DNA of 64,000 nt from Spirochaetota bacterium. Lineage in GTDB: Bacteria > Spirochaetota > UBA4802 > JAFGDQ01. The stretch is from contig JAFGDQ010000001.1 of the NCBI GenBank assembly GCA_016932015.1, forward strand, positions 1-64,000, in the 5' to 3' direction. The notes under the pieces were generated by a model. It worked only from the letters and a program-made list of their open reading frames with translations. It was not told the DNA's origin and did no database searches. Positions 46,090 through 55,461 of the stretch are shown here, in pieces. Both the position numbers and the translations under genes were made by a program. Each line of letters opens with the position of its first letter. Position 1 is the stretch's first letter.

Positions 46090-46533
46090 ATGAAAAGAAT
46101 AAACGATACCAAGATATACCTGTATTTCTCAATTACGACTTTAATTCTCGGAATTATTCTGGGATTATTATTTTCATATTCAGCCTTTCTGGTTGAACCT
46201 GAAATTAACAAACTGCTCTCGTCAGGAGAAAATATAAGCGACAGCTACAGGCTGGCATACAACAAACTCAGATCTCCGCAAATCTTTGCCAGATACGAAA
46301 ACTTTGACCGAACGGCATCGCCAATAAAAACAATACTTAAAGTTTATGATGAAAAGATCGAGAAAGATGAGACATTTGACAAAAATGATAAGATGTATCT
46401 GCAGGTACTGCTGGACAGAAGAGAATCAGGGACCCGGCTGACCCGCAATACCATGATATTTTTCTTTCTGTTAACTGTTCTCGGAATGTTCTTTTATATT
46501 CTTGATTTCTGGCAGCTTAAAAAAAGTAAATGA
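46090..46533 (+). CDS. Small two-helix membrane protein
   Basis: A 147-residue protein with predicted membrane helices at about 11-33 and 118-140. The hydrophilic loop between them (about 84 residues, rich in charged residues) most likely faces the periplasm. AAAAGGA precedes the ATG. I recognise no family. It stands alone between the NamZ-like gene and the heat-shock operon, whose end it faces. Confidence 0.65.
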   Translation: MKRINDTKIYLYFSITTLILGIILGLLFSYSAFLVEPEINKLLSSGENISDSYRLAYNKLRSPQIFARYENFDRTASPIKTILKVYDEKIEKDETFDKNDKMYLQVLLDRRESGTRLTRNTMIFFFLLTVLGMFFYILDFWQLKKSK

Positions 46534-46563
46534 ACACCCCCACAGCAAACAGCGGGGTACCCA
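46531..46563. repeat. REP-like short palindrome, copy A
   Basis: The sequence from the stop codon of the membrane-protein gene onward reads ACCCC...CAGCAAACAGC...GGGGT, an imperfect palindrome. From memory, it belongs to a family of TGAAC-ACCCCGCNGCAAG-type repeats seen in many bacterial genomes. It may also end transcripts of the two convergent genes. Confidence 0.45.
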
Positions 46564-46581
46564 AAATTATAAAAACATAAC

Positions 46582-46612
46582 GCTCCGCGGCAAGTCGCGG
46601 GGAATTAAACCC
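46582..46612. repeat. REP-like short palindrome, copy B
   Basis: CCGCG-GCAAGT-CGCGG with the tail GGAATTAAACCC, eight bases before the dnaJ stop codon. The tail and CCGCGGCAAG core match the same repeat family as the neighbouring copy, in a different variant. Confidence 0.45.
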
Positions 46613-46619
46613 GAAGAAA

Positions 46620-47723
46620 TTAAAGTCCGATTTTTTCGCCTTTTAATTTATCAAACTCTTTCAGCATCTCTTTCTGTTTGGCTGTCAGTTTTTTAGGCAC
46701 GTGTATATTGATTTTTATCAATTGATCACCTTTTCCGTAAGAACCCAGATAAGGAATTCCATTGCCTTTTAAGCGAAAGACCTGACCGTTTTCAGTTCCT
46801 GAAGGTATTTTCATTTTTGCTGTTTTTCCGGTAATAGTGGGAACTTCAATTTCTCCCCCAAGACACGCGACAGGAAAAGAAATATCAACCACGTTCAGAA
46901 GATCATTCCCGTGCCTTTCAAAAACATTATGCCTTTTCACATGTATGAAGACATACAAATCACCATTCGGCCCGTTATTCGGCCCTACTTCGCCTTCCCC
47001 GGTTATTTTAAGCCTTGAACCGGACTCAACTCCTGGAGGAATTTTGACTGTAATTTTTCTTTTCTTTGCAACAATTCCTGCGCCTTTACAGGTTTTGCAT
47101 GGTGAAGAAATAATTTTGCCCTCTCCCTTGCACTTATAACATGTCTGTGTAACAGAGAAGAATCCCTGAGTTTGACGAACCTGCCCTGTCCCGTTACAGA
47201 CAGAACATACGGTCGGCTGTGATCCGGGAGCAGCACCTGATCCCTGACATGCCGGGCATGATTCATTTCTCGGTATATCTACCTGTACCTCTTTGCCGCT
47301 AACCGCCTCTTCAAGTGTTATAGTAAGTTCATACTGAAGATCAGCTCCTCTTCTGGGCCTCTTTGTATGCCCTCTTGATCCGCCGCCGCCTCCACCAAAA
47401 AATCTTTCAAAAATATCACCAAGATCAAAATCAAAGTCTCCAAAAATATCGGAAAAATCTGCAGCGGCACCCCTTCCGAATCCGCCTTCAAACCCTGATA
47501 CTCCTTCGTGACCGTATCTGTCATACATGGCTCTTTTCTGCGGATCCCTTAAAACTTCATAAGCTTCGGTTGCTTCCTTGAATTTTTCTACAGCTTCCGG
47601 ATTATCTTTGTTTCTGTCAGGGTGATATTTCAGCGCTAACTTTCTGTAAGCTTGTTTAATAGCATTTTCATCTGCACTCTTGCTGACACCCAGTATTTCA
47701 TAAAAATCTCTTTTTGTAGCCAA
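46620..47723 (-). CDS. dnaJ: Chaperone DnaJ
   Basis: Hsp40 co-chaperone of 367 residues, last gene of the hrcA-grpE-dnaK-dnaJ set. J domain at 1-70 with the HPD motif (YHPDRNKDN), a Gly/Phe-rich linker (about 75-115, [14 protein letters not shown]), the four zinc-binding repeats [24 protein letters not shown] and CKTCKGAG, and two C-terminal substrate domains. It stimulates DnaK ATPase. It lies 160 bp after dnaK, with a strong hairpin in the gap. Confidence 0.97.
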   Translation of the reverse strand: MATKRDFYEILGVSKSADENAIKQAYRKLALKYHPDRNKDNPEAVEKFKEATEAYEVLRDPQKRAMYDRYGHEGVSGFEGGFGRGAAADFSDIFGDFDFDLGDIFERFFGGGGGGSRGHTKRPRRGADLQYELTITLEEAVSGKEVQVDIPRNESCPACQGSGAAPGSQPTVCSVCNGTGQVRQTQGFFSVTQTCYKCKGEGKIISSPCKTCKGAGIVAKKRKITVKIPPGVESGSRLKITGEGEVGPNNGPNGDLYVFIHVKRHNVFERHGNDLLNVVDISFPVACLGGEIEVPTITGKTAKMKIPSGTENGQVFRLKGNGIPYLGSYGKGDQLIKINIHVPKKLTAKQKEMLKEFDKLKGEKIGL

Positions 47724-47799
47724 TATTAACCCCTTTTACGAAACAAACATAATATGTAATTTCTAATACAAGAATTATAAATATAAAATATCAATTTTA

Positions 47800-47833
47800 T
47801 TGAATACCGGAATATTACTATTCCGGTATTCAA
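47800..47833 (-). terminator. 15-bp perfect hairpin between dnaK and dnaJ
   Basis: TTGAATACCGGAATA pairs exactly with TATTCCGGTATTCAA (47800-47814 with 47819-47833) over a TTAC loop, 50 bp past the dnaK stop. The T-tract after it is poor (ATAAAATTG), so it looks more like a partial terminator or an mRNA-stabilising or processing hairpin that lowers dnaJ relative to dnaK. Confidence 0.55.
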
Positions 47834-47882
47834 TATTTATACTGTTTTCTTTTAATAACAGAAAAGAAACATAAATTTCGTT

Positions 47883-49835
47883 CTAATTCTCCTTGTCATC
47901 ATCAACGACTTCATAATCAGCGTCATATACTTTTCCGCCGTCATTAGACGAGGATGAATCACCGTCTCCTCCTTCGTCCTTTTGTGCTGCACCCTCCGCT
48001 TCTGTTTTTCCGGGCTGGGCACCAGTCTGAGCTGATGATTCCTTATAAATTCTCTCCGCAAAGGTATGAGAAACCTGTTCCAGCTTCGTTTTTGCGTTTT
48101 TAATATTATCAATATTATTTGATTCCAGAGCACTGCGCAGATTATTAATTTCCGTCTCAATATTCTGTTTTTCAGCAGGCTCAATCTTGCTTTCATTATC
48201 CTTAATCATTTTTTCAAGAGAATAAATTATAGTATCCGCTTCATTCTTGATTTGAACAAGTTCTCTAGTTTTCTTGTCTTCATCCGCATGTTCCTCCGCT
48301 TCCCTTACCATCTTCTTTATTTCTTCATCTGACAATCCGCTGGAAGACTCAATTCTGATTTTCTGTTCTTTGCCTGTACCGAGATCCTTTGCAGATACAT
48401 GGACAATTCCGTTAGCGTCAATATCGAAAGCTACTTCAATCTGCGGAACACCTCTTGGAGCAGGAGGAATACCCACAAGTTCAAACCTTCCAAGGGTCCT
48501 GTTCTGAGTAGCCATCTCTCTTTCGCCCTGAAGAACATGTATCGACACAGCCGGCTGATTATCTGCAGCAGTTGAAAAAACCTGGCTCTTTTTAGTGGGT
48601 ATTGTTGTATTTCTCTCAATAAGCTTTGTCATAACGCCGCCCAGAGTTTCAATTCCAAGAGACAGAGGTGTAACATCAAGAAGAAGTACGTCATGAACAT
48701 CGCCCGAAAGCACACCACCCTGTATTGAAGCACCAATCGCAACAACCTCATCCGGATTCACGCCTCTGTGAGGTTCCTTGCCGAAAATCTCTTTAACCAG
48801 CTCCTGAACAGCAGGTATTCTTGTGGATCCGCCGACAAGTATTACTTCATCAATATCAGCTGCGGAAAAACCGGAATCCTGTAAAGCCTTCAAGCATGGA
48901 TCTTTGGTTGAATTTATTAAATCACCGACCATTTGTTCAAAATTTGCTCTTGATAAAGTTGTAACAAGATGTTTAGGCCCGCTTTGATCCGCAGTAAGAA
49001 AAGGAATATTTATTTCAGTCTGAAGTTTGTTTGAAAGCTCTATCTTTGCTTTTTCAGCGGCTTCCTTCAGCCTCTGTAGTGCCATCTTATCGCCGGAAAC
49101 ATCAATCCCGGTTTGTTTTTTGAATTCAGCAATAAGCCAGTCCATTATTTTCTGATCAAAGTCGTCACCGCCAAGATGTGTATTACCGTTTGTTGATTTA
49201 ACCTCAAAAACACCGTCACCGAGTTCGAGTATGGAGATATCAAAAGTACCTCCGCCAAGGTCATAAACCGCAATTTTTTCATTAGCTTTCTTTTTATCAA
49301 GGCCGTAAGCGAGAGCCGCAGCAGTAGGTTCATTAATTATTCTTTCAACTTTTAAACCTGCAATCGCTCCTGCGTCTTTTGTAGCCTGTCTCTGGGAATC
49401 ATTGAAATATGCAGGAACTGTTATTACAGCTTTATCAACTTTTTCGCCAAGATAATCTTCAGCTGTCTGTTTCATCTTTTGAAGTATTCTTGCAGAAACT
49501 TCCTGCGGGGACAATTCTTCATAATCGGTTTTAACTTTAACACCGCCCTTCCCGTCATCAATTATTTGATACGGAATCATTTTCTTTTCTTCATTGATCT
49601 CTGAGAAACCCCGTCCCATAAACCTTTTAACTGAACGAATTGTATTTGCAGGGTTTGTAATAATCTGGTTTTTTGCCACCTGCCCAACAAGTCTTTCTCC
49701 TTTATCAGTCAAGGCAACAATTGACGGAGTAGTTCTTTGTCCTTCGGCATTCTGTATAACGATTGGCTCCCCTCCTGTCATTACAGCAACACAGGAATTT
49801 GTGGTACCGAGGTCTATACCGATTATCTTACTCAT
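47883..49835 (-). CDS. dnaK: Chaperone DnaK (Hsp70)
   Basis: Hsp70 of 650 residues. ATPase domain with [15 protein letters not shown] (5-19), [46 protein letters not shown] and [11 protein letters not shown]; the linker [15 protein letters not shown]; the peptide-binding domain; and a Gly/Asp-rich tail ending [14 protein letters not shown], close to the EEVKD-like end of bacterial DnaKs. It holds nascent and heat-damaged proteins with DnaJ and GrpE. It lies 60 bp after grpE. Confidence 0.98.
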   Translation of the reverse strand: MSKIIGIDLGTTNSCVAVMTGGEPIVIQNAEGQRTTPSIVALTDKGERLVGQVAKNQIITNPANTIRSVKRFMGRGFSEINEEKKMIPYQIIDDGKGGVKVKTDYEELSPQEVSARILQKMKQTAEDYLGEKVDKAVITVPAYFNDSQRQATKDAGAIAGLKVERIINEPTAAALAYGLDKKKANEKIAVYDLGGGTFDISILELGDGVFEVKSTNGNTHLGGDDFDQKIMDWLIAEFKKQTGIDVSGDKMALQRLKEAAEKAKIELSNKLQTEINIPFLTADQSGPKHLVTTLSRANFEQMVGDLINSTKDPCLKALQDSGFSAADIDEVILVGGSTRIPAVQELVKEIFGKEPHRGVNPDEVVAIGASIQGGVLSGDVHDVLLLDVTPLSLGIETLGGVMTKLIERNTTIPTKKSQVFSTAADNQPAVSIHVLQGEREMATQNRTLGRFELVGIPPAPRGVPQIEVAFDIDANGIVHVSAKDLGTGKEQKIRIESSSGLSDEEIKKMVREAEEHADEDKKTRELVQIKNEADTIIYSLEKMIKDNESKIEPAEKQNIETEINNLRSALESNNIDNIKNAKTKLEQVSHTFAERIYKESSAQTGAQPGKTEAEGAAQKDEGGDGDSSSSNDGGKVYDADYEVVDDDKEN

Positions 49836-49895
49836 TTTATTTCTCCTTTGTTTTCGATTAAAAATTTAACATTTCATTATATTTATTATAATTTA

Positions 49896-50618
49896 TTATT
49901 GTAATCCTTCGCTGCCGGAACCGGAATTTCCGGAATCCGGATTTTCATCTGATTTTTTTCCCGGTTTTGAAACCTTTACCTTTGCACTTCGAACCAGATA
50001 ATCATCGAGCCTGAATCCCTTTTGATAAACTTTTGTGATTGTTTCTTCTGCAACCTCATCAGTCTCTTCGATTTCAACTGCTTCATTAAAATTCGGATCA
50101 AAAACCCGATTCAATGAATCAATCTCTTCAATCCCGTAATCCTTAAGCATATCCTCTATTCTTTTTGATATCATGGAGAATCCGTCTGCAAATGAATCAC
50201 AAACCTCCTTTGCAGTCTGCCCTTCATTTGAATCCACACTGCATGCGGCTTCTCTTGCTCTCAGAAGATCATCATTGATGTTTATTATATCAAGTGCCAT
50301 ATCTCTTATAGCCAGCTTTCTCTGCTCTTCCTGATTTTTAACCATTCTTTTTTTATAATTCTCGAAATCTGCCTGTCGCCTTTTCATGGTGTCAGTAAGA
50401 ATCTCAATTTCCCTGATCTTCTTCTCAAGCTCACTCTCGGTATTATCTCCACCGGAAGGTTGTTCGTTCTGAACATCTTCACCTGTATTGACTGCGTTTT
50501 TTATATCAGAATCCTCCACAGGTTGTGAATCAATATTATCTTCCCTGTCTTCAACATTTTCAGTAAATTCCTCATTTTCATTTACTTCATTTACATTTTC
50601 TTTCTTGTCTCTCATCAT
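49896..50618 (-). CDS. grpE: Nucleotide exchange factor GrpE
   Basis: DnaK co-chaperone of 240 residues that releases ADP. A long acidic, low-complexity N-terminal region (1-65, rich in E, N, D) precedes the coiled coil (about 66-120, LEKKIREIEILTDTMKRRQADFENYKKRM) and the beta-wing head with DYGIEEIDSLNRVFDPNFNEAVE and VYQKGFRLDDYLVRSAKVKVSK. It is longer than E. coli GrpE mainly because of the acidic head and a C-terminal Ser/Gly tail. It lies 90 bp after hrcA. Confidence 0.96.
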   Translation of the reverse strand: MMRDKKENVNEVNENEEFTENVEDREDNIDSQPVEDSDIKNAVNTGEDVQNEQPSGGDNTESELEKKIREIEILTDTMKRRQADFENYKKRMVKNQEEQRKLAIRDMALDIININDDLLRAREAACSVDSNEGQTAKEVCDSFADGFSMISKRIEDMLKDYGIEEIDSLNRVFDPNFNEAVEIEETDEVAEETITKVYQKGFRLDDYLVRSAKVKVSKPGKKSDENPDSGNSGSGSEGLQ

Positions 50619-50707
50619 AAGCTCACCCGATTTAATCTATTAATATTTATCTGCAAGTTGATTTTATTTAATTTAAAATTACATAATTTATGAATATTAC
50701 ACTGTTA

Positions 50708-51766
50708 TCAGTTCACCATTCTGGTTAAGAGATTGGAAATCATTCTTCCGGTATAGTCTACCAGAGGAACAATCTTTTCATAATCCATTCTTGTGGGGCC
50801 GAGAACCCCAAGCGAACCGACATTAACGCTTCCAATTTTATAGGAAGAAGACACAATGCTGCATCCGTATATATCCTCTCCGTCTATACCTTCTCCTATA
50901 AAAGTATGCACTCCATCTGTATCTATGTTCTTTTCCATGATCATTTTCAGAGTTTCTTTTTTCTTTAACAGATGAAGAAGAGTTTCCATTCTGTCTTTCT
51001 CAATCATATCAGGAATATGAAGGAGATTTTCAATTCCATCAATATAAAGTTGAGAATTTTCATTCTTAGACAAAGCAAGTTCAGCTATATCAAGGGCAAT
51101 CTCATCACGTGAATTCATCATTTTATCTTGACGTAAACTATCGAACACCTCTTTCTTAATATCAAAAAGCGAATAGCCGCAAAGCTCACTTGTGAGGTAT
51201 TTCGAATATGCGTGAAGATCATCATGGCTGAAAGAAGATGAAATTGAAATTTTCTGATTAACCACTGTTCCCATACGGGTAACAAGTATAAATAATACAG
51301 TATTCTCAGATAAAGGAACAAGCTCTATATGTTTTACAATAGAATAGTCCGGTATAGGTGTTAATACAACACCGGCATAATTTGAGACAGTAGAAAGCAT
51401 TTTAGTAAGAGAATTAAACATCTGGTCAATCTGCAATTCCCTTCTAAGAGTTTCCTCATTTAAATTGGAATTATTGTCTATCGTGAATTCATATGAATCC
51501 AGAAGCGATTCAACATAGAACCTGTATCCTTTATCAGTCGGAAGCCGGCCTGCAGATGTATGAGGCTGAGTTAAATAGCCCATCTTTTCAAGATCAAACA
51601 TAATATTTCTCATCGTGGCTGGTGAGATTGAAAAAGAATATTTAATTACAAAAGACCGCGAACCTATCGGTTTACCTGAGACTATATATTCATATACAAG
51701 TGCTTTTAAGACAGATGATTCTCTTTCACTTAAATGTTTATTCTGTGTATTATTATCTTTTTTCAT
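50708..51766 (-). CDS. hrcA: Heat-inducible transcription repressor HrcA
   Basis: Repressor of 352 residues from the ATG at 51766 (a GTG five codons earlier is also in frame). N-terminal winged helix (about 10-75: LKALVYEYIVSGKPIGSR, SPATMRNIMFDLEKMGYL, HTSAGRLPTDKGYRFYV), then the GAF-like dimer domain with VLTPIPDYS and the terminal GPTRMDYEKIVPLVDYTGR. It binds CIRCE and loses activity when GroEL is titrated by misfolded protein. It heads hrcA-grpE-dnaK-dnaJ, with a perfect CIRCE upstream, so the operon is autoregulated. Confidence 0.96.
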   Translation of the reverse strand: MKKDNNTQNKHLSERESSVLKALVYEYIVSGKPIGSRSFVIKYSFSISPATMRNIMFDLEKMGYLTQPHTSAGRLPTDKGYRFYVESLLDSYEFTIDNNSNLNEETLRRELQIDQMFNSLTKMLSTVSNYAGVVLTPIPDYSIVKHIELVPLSENTVLFILVTRMGTVVNQKISISSSFSHDDLHAYSKYLTSELCGYSLFDIKKEVFDSLRQDKMMNSRDEIALDIAELALSKNENSQLYIDGIENLLHIPDMIEKDRMETLLHLLKKKETLKMIMEKNIDTDGVHTFIGEGIDGEDIYGCSIVSSSYKIGSVNVGSLGVLGPTRMDYEKIVPLVDYTGRMISNLLTRMVN

Positions 51767-51796
51767 GATATTTAATTTCACAAAATACTTTTTTTA

Positions 51797-51823
51797 TTAG
51801 CACTCATCAATATCGAGTGCTAA
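51797..51823 (-). promoter_or_regulatory. CIRCE operator of the hrcA operon
   Basis: An exact 9-9-9 inverted repeat, TTAGCACTC-N9-GAGTGCTAA, the canonical HrcA binding site. It begins one base after the -10 box, so a bound repressor would block polymerase at the start site. Confidence 0.98.
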
Positions 51824-51824
51824 T

Positions 51825-51853
51825 AAATTAAATAAAAAAAACGCCTGTGTCAA
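51825..51853 (-). promoter_or_regulatory. Sigma-70 promoter of the hrcA operon
   Basis: On the minus strand, TTGACA (51853-51848), a 17-bp spacer with a run of eight T, and TAATTT (51830-51825), followed at once by the CIRCE operator. Confidence 0.85.
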
Positions 51854-51892
51854 GTCAAAAAAATATTTTTGTATAATAAAAATAATAAAACT

Positions 51893-52711
51893 TTATGTTT
51901 TTTTCTTTTTTTTCTTTTTTGAATCTTTCTTTTTTTCGTCTGACTCCAGCCTTTCCCTTAAAGCATCTATCGTATTTTTCAGTCTTGTTGCTTCTTCAGA
52001 TTCTCCGGTCAAAACATTGATTTTTCGCAAACTCGACAATAATTCAATGGATTTAAGCATATCCGCCGGAACCTGAGTGGAGACTTCATATCTTGTCCTG
52101 AACTGCTGTGCCGCAATACCAAGATTCTTTTTACACAACTTCAGTAAATCCTGCCTTTCCCTGAAGAACTCAGTTCTAGGATCCCTGTATTTCTGAATAT
52201 CGGAAAAATTAATAAAATTTTTCATTATTACGGCAATTCTGCCCTGCATGTCAACAAATGACCATTTCCATTTGGATCCCTCACCCATTCTCTTAATAAG
52301 CATTAAAATCATATTTTGTATTAAATTTAGTAAGTTGATAATCTGTAGAGGATTTACTTTATCAATTTTTTTCAAATACTCTTCGTTTTCCTTAAGTGAT
52401 CTGTCAATATCACTGCCGACGATTTCCTCTGCCAGCTGCAGTACTTTATATATTTCTTTTCTGGCATTATTTAAATATGTCTCATTTTTCTGATCAAGCA
52501 TATCCAGTGAAATATCATTCATTTTTATGTACAGCCTGATTATTTTAATATAATCCAGTATAGCTTCAATGTTCAGGTAACCTTTAATGGAAGACATCGT
52601 TTTAATCTTATTCGTAATGTCTTTAATTGCATTTCTTGCCTGCTCAATTCCTTCATGATGCTCTTTTACATAGTTATTATAGGCAACTCTTTCAGCTTTT
52701 GTAATTGTCAT
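51893..52711 (-). CDS. Hypothetical helical protein with Lys-rich tail
   Basis: A 272-residue protein from the ATG at 52711, chosen because CGGAG lies seven bases before it (an ATG five codons upstream is also in frame). It is almost entirely alpha-helical and charged, without signal peptide or membrane segment, and ends in a poly-Lys tail (about 13 of the last 15 residues are Lys, Asp or Ser), which suggests binding to nucleic acid or acidic surfaces. I do not recognise a family. It ends 40 bp before the hrcA promoter. Confidence 0.7.
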   Translation of the reverse strand: MTITKAERVAYNNYVKEHHEGIEQARNAIKDITNKIKTMSSIKGYLNIEAILDYIKIIRLYIKMNDISLDMLDQKNETYLNNARKEIYKVLQLAEEIVGSDIDRSLKENEEYLKKIDKVNPLQIINLLNLIQNMILMLIKRMGEGSKWKWSFVDMQGRIAVIMKNFINFSDIQKYRDPRTEFFRERQDLLKLCKKNLGIAAQQFRTRYEVSTQVPADMLKSIELLSSLRKINVLTGESEEATRLKNTIDALRERLESDEKKKDSKKKKKKKT

Positions 52712-52893
52712 AGGTTTGCTCCGCATTAGTTACTGATGGAGTGTTTACTTCAAAAATACCGCAATTCCATAGCATAAAAACAAAAGTAAACCAGCATCTA
52801 TACACTTAATTACTTTAAAAAATATTTGTGTTTGTCAACCTACTTTCAATTATCTGCTTGATTCATATTCAAAATCTTTTCATATGACGCATT

Positions 52894-55350
52894 ATGGGAA
52901 AACTAAACAATAACATCATAAATAATCTGGTATTTAATCTGAGAAAACCTGCCAGATACACCGGGCAGGAACTGAATATAATACGGAAAGATGATCCTTT
53001 TATCAGAATGGCGATATGCTATCCGGATTTATATGAAATCGGCATGTCCAATAACGGGATCAGGATACTGTATGACATTGCCAACAATATTGAAGACGTT
53101 GCATGCGAACGTGCTTTTGCGGTACCGGAGGATTTTGAACAGAAAATCAGGTCAATGGAAATTCCGCTATATACACTGGAATCATATACCCCATTATGCG
53201 AACTTGATATAATAGGTTTTAATGTTGCGTATGAGCTGCTTTATACCAATATACTGCAAATACTTGATCTTGGGCGCATCCCGCTTCTAAGCAAAGAAAG
53301 AAAAGACGGAGACCCTATAATTATCGGTGGCGGAGAATCAGTCTCTAATCCTATGCCTTTAAACAATTTCTTTGACGCATTTTTTATCGGTGACGGGGAA
53401 GAAGGCATTACAGATATACTGAACACAGTCAAAAATGCGAAACTTAAATCTTTAAACAGAAAAAAAACAATAAATCTTTTAAACAATGTTGAGGGAGTCT
53501 ATATTCCGGACAGGAATTCAGAAAACAAAACACCTTTAAATATCAAACAGGTAAAAAAAAGAATAAACCGGAATGTATCATTAAATAATCCGCTTAAACC
53601 TATAATGCCCAGCATGGGCATTGTTCAGGAAAGACTTGTTATTGAAGTAACACGCGGATGTAAAAATATGTGTAATTACTGCCATTCAGGTTTTTACGAA
53701 ATGCCGTACAGATACGGGAAGCCTGAAATATTAAGAGACCGTCTGTTTGAACTGTTAAAGAACGCTCATTACAGCGAACTGACCTTATCCTCTTTGTCCA
53801 TTGCAGACTATAATTATCTTATCAGACTTTTGAATTATATTTTACCTGGACTCATAGAAAGAGGAATTTCCATTTCCCTTCCTTCTCTTAAAGTAAATAA
53901 AAAAACCCTGCCGATTATACAGGAAATTTCAGACATCAGAAAATCCTCTCTTACATTCGCAGTTGAATCCGGCTGTGAAGAGATAAGAGAAAGAGCAAAT
54001 AAAAAGCTTCAGACTGATGACATTATTAATATCGCAGACTATATTTTTAACAACGGCTGGACTACATTGAAACTGTATTTCATGATAGGCCTGCCCGGTT
54101 TTGAAGAATATGATGAAGCGGGCGCCATTATCAACCTTCTAAAAAACATTTATTCCAAAGCAGGTAAAAAGAAACGCCTCAATGTAACGATATCCCCTTT
54201 TATACCAAAACCGCATACTCCATTTCAATGGGAAAAACAGGCGGATTCCGAATATTTGCTGGAGACAGTTTTAAGAATCAAAAGAGGTCTTCCCCGAAGC
54301 ATTTCCATAAAAGAGCACAATATATATTCCACCCTTCTTGAAGGCGTTATGGCAAGAGGGGACTCAAGACTGAATGAAGTAATTTATAATTCCTACAAAC
54401 AGGGATGCAGACTTGATTCATGGAATGAAAATTTTAAATTTGAAATATGGGAAAAGAATCTCAATGCTATAGGTAACTGGAAAAATTATCTGGACCGGAA
54501 AGATGAAAATGAAGACCTGCCGTGGAGTTTTATTTCAACCGGATTTGAATCGGTTGTCAGAAGACAAAGAGATAAAATGTACAGGACTCTCCTGAAAAAA
54601 GATGAAACTCCTTATCATGACATACTGGATACTGCCGCAATTCAAGAAGCCGTAAATCGATTCAAGAAAAAATACGACACTGCCGGAAGAATCAGATTGA
54701 AAATTTCAAAAACCGGAAACGCCAAATATATTTCGCATCTGGACTTTATGGCAGTAATTATCAGAGGGTTAAGATTGATAGACTTTCCTGTTTCTTTCAC
54801 ACAGGGATTCAACAAGAGAGAAAAAATATCTATGGGGTTCCCCCTCCCGGTAGGAATTGAAAGCATCTGCGAGCTTTGTGATGTTGACATTTCCGAATCC
54901 GTGAATATTGACGGCCTGCCCCTGATTCTTAGCCGGAAACTGCCTGAAGGAATTAATGTCCTTTCAGCAGATTACGCAGACAAAAAAGAATCAATAATGA
55001 GCATTACGCGCGCATCTGAATTTTCAGTAGAAATAAATAATTCGAAACTCAGGGAAACTTTTATAGACAGCCTGAATGCCGGGAAAGACTTTGTCAAAAA
55101 AACAAAAAAAGAAGAAAAAGCAGTCAGTTTTGATAAAGCTGTAATTTCATATGAGATAAAACATGCCGGCACCGCAGATAAAACAAAAGAGATAATTATA
55201 AAAATTCCCACAGGTGACGAGAACTCTGTCAGAATCGATGATCTTGTCCTGAGCCTTGCAGATGCAGTCTACGATGATTTTTACAATTTTAAAATCGTCA
55301 AATTAGGCCAGTACAGAGAAAGTAACAACAGTCTGGAAGCAATAAAATAA
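52894..55350 (+). CDS. Radical SAM protein of the TIGR03960 type fused to a DUF2344 domain
   Basis: An 818-residue protein. Residues about 15-215 resemble the cobalamin-binding-like N-terminal domain of TIGR03960 proteins (FIRMAICYPDLYEIGMSNNGIRILYDI; IIIGGGESVSNPMPLNNFFDAFFIGDGEEGI). The radical SAM core follows, with EVTRGCKNMCNYCHSG giving Cys-x3-Cys-x2-Cys, then LPSLKVNKKTLP and TFAVESGCEEIRERANK. From about 600 the DUF2344 domain starts (RIRLKISKTGNAKYISHLDFMAVIIRGLR). Fusion of the two parts is common in several phyla, including spirochaetes. Function unknown; links to rRNA or tRNA modification have been proposed because such genes often sit beside rng or rplU, which are absent here. 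It is a single gene. Confidence 0.85.
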   Translation: MGKLNNNIINNLVFNLRKPARYTGQELNIIRKDDPFIRMAICYPDLYEIGMSNNGIRILYDIANNIEDVACERAFAVPEDFEQKIRSMEIPLYTLESYTPLCELDIIGFNVAYELLYTNILQILDLGRIPLLSKERKDGDPIIIGGGESVSNPMPLNNFFDAFFIGDGEEGITDILNTVKNAKLKSLNRKKTINLLNNVEGVYIPDRNSENKTPLNIKQVKKRINRNVSLNNPLKPIMPSMGIVQERLVIEVTRGCKNMCNYCHSGFYEMPYRYGKPEILRDRLFELLKNAHYSELTLSSLSIADYNYLIRLLNYILPGLIERGISISLPSLKVNKKTLPIIQEISDIRKSSLTFAVESGCEEIRERANKKLQTDDIINIADYIFNNGWTTLKLYFMIGLPGFEEYDEAGAIINLLKNIYSKAGKKKRLNVTISPFIPKPHTPFQWEKQADSEYLLETVLRIKRGLPRSISIKEHNIYSTLLEGVMARGDSRLNEVIYNSYKQGCRLDSWNENFKFEIWEKNLNAIGNWKNYLDRKDENEDLPWSFISTGFESVVRRQRDKMYRTLLKKDETPYHDILDTAAIQEAVNRFKKKYDTAGRIRLKISKTGNAKYISHLDFMAVIIRGLRLIDFPVSFTQGFNKREKISMGFPLPVGIESICELCDVDISESVNIDGLPLILSRKLPEGINVLSADYADKKESIMSITRASEFSVEINNSKLRETFIDSLNAGKDFVKKTKKEEKAVSFDKAVISYEIKHAGTADKTKEIIIKIPTGDENSVRIDDLVLSLADAVYDDFYNFKIVKLGQYRESNNSLEAIK

Positions 55351-55385
55351 AAAGCTGATTCAAACCACACCATATAAAAACAAAA

Positions 55386-55427
55386 GCGATGTTTTTAATC
55401 ACCCCGTACGGATAATAAAAACATCGC
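55386..55427. terminator. Bidirectional terminator between convergent genes
   Basis: GCGATGTTTTT (55386-55396) pairs perfectly with AAAAACATCGC (55417-55427) over a 20-base loop, between the radical SAM and inositol-phosphate synthase genes. A/T runs inside the stem allow it to serve both directions. Confidence 0.7.
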
Positions 55428-55461
55428 CTGCTTCAACTTCTATATAAAATATATTTTACTA

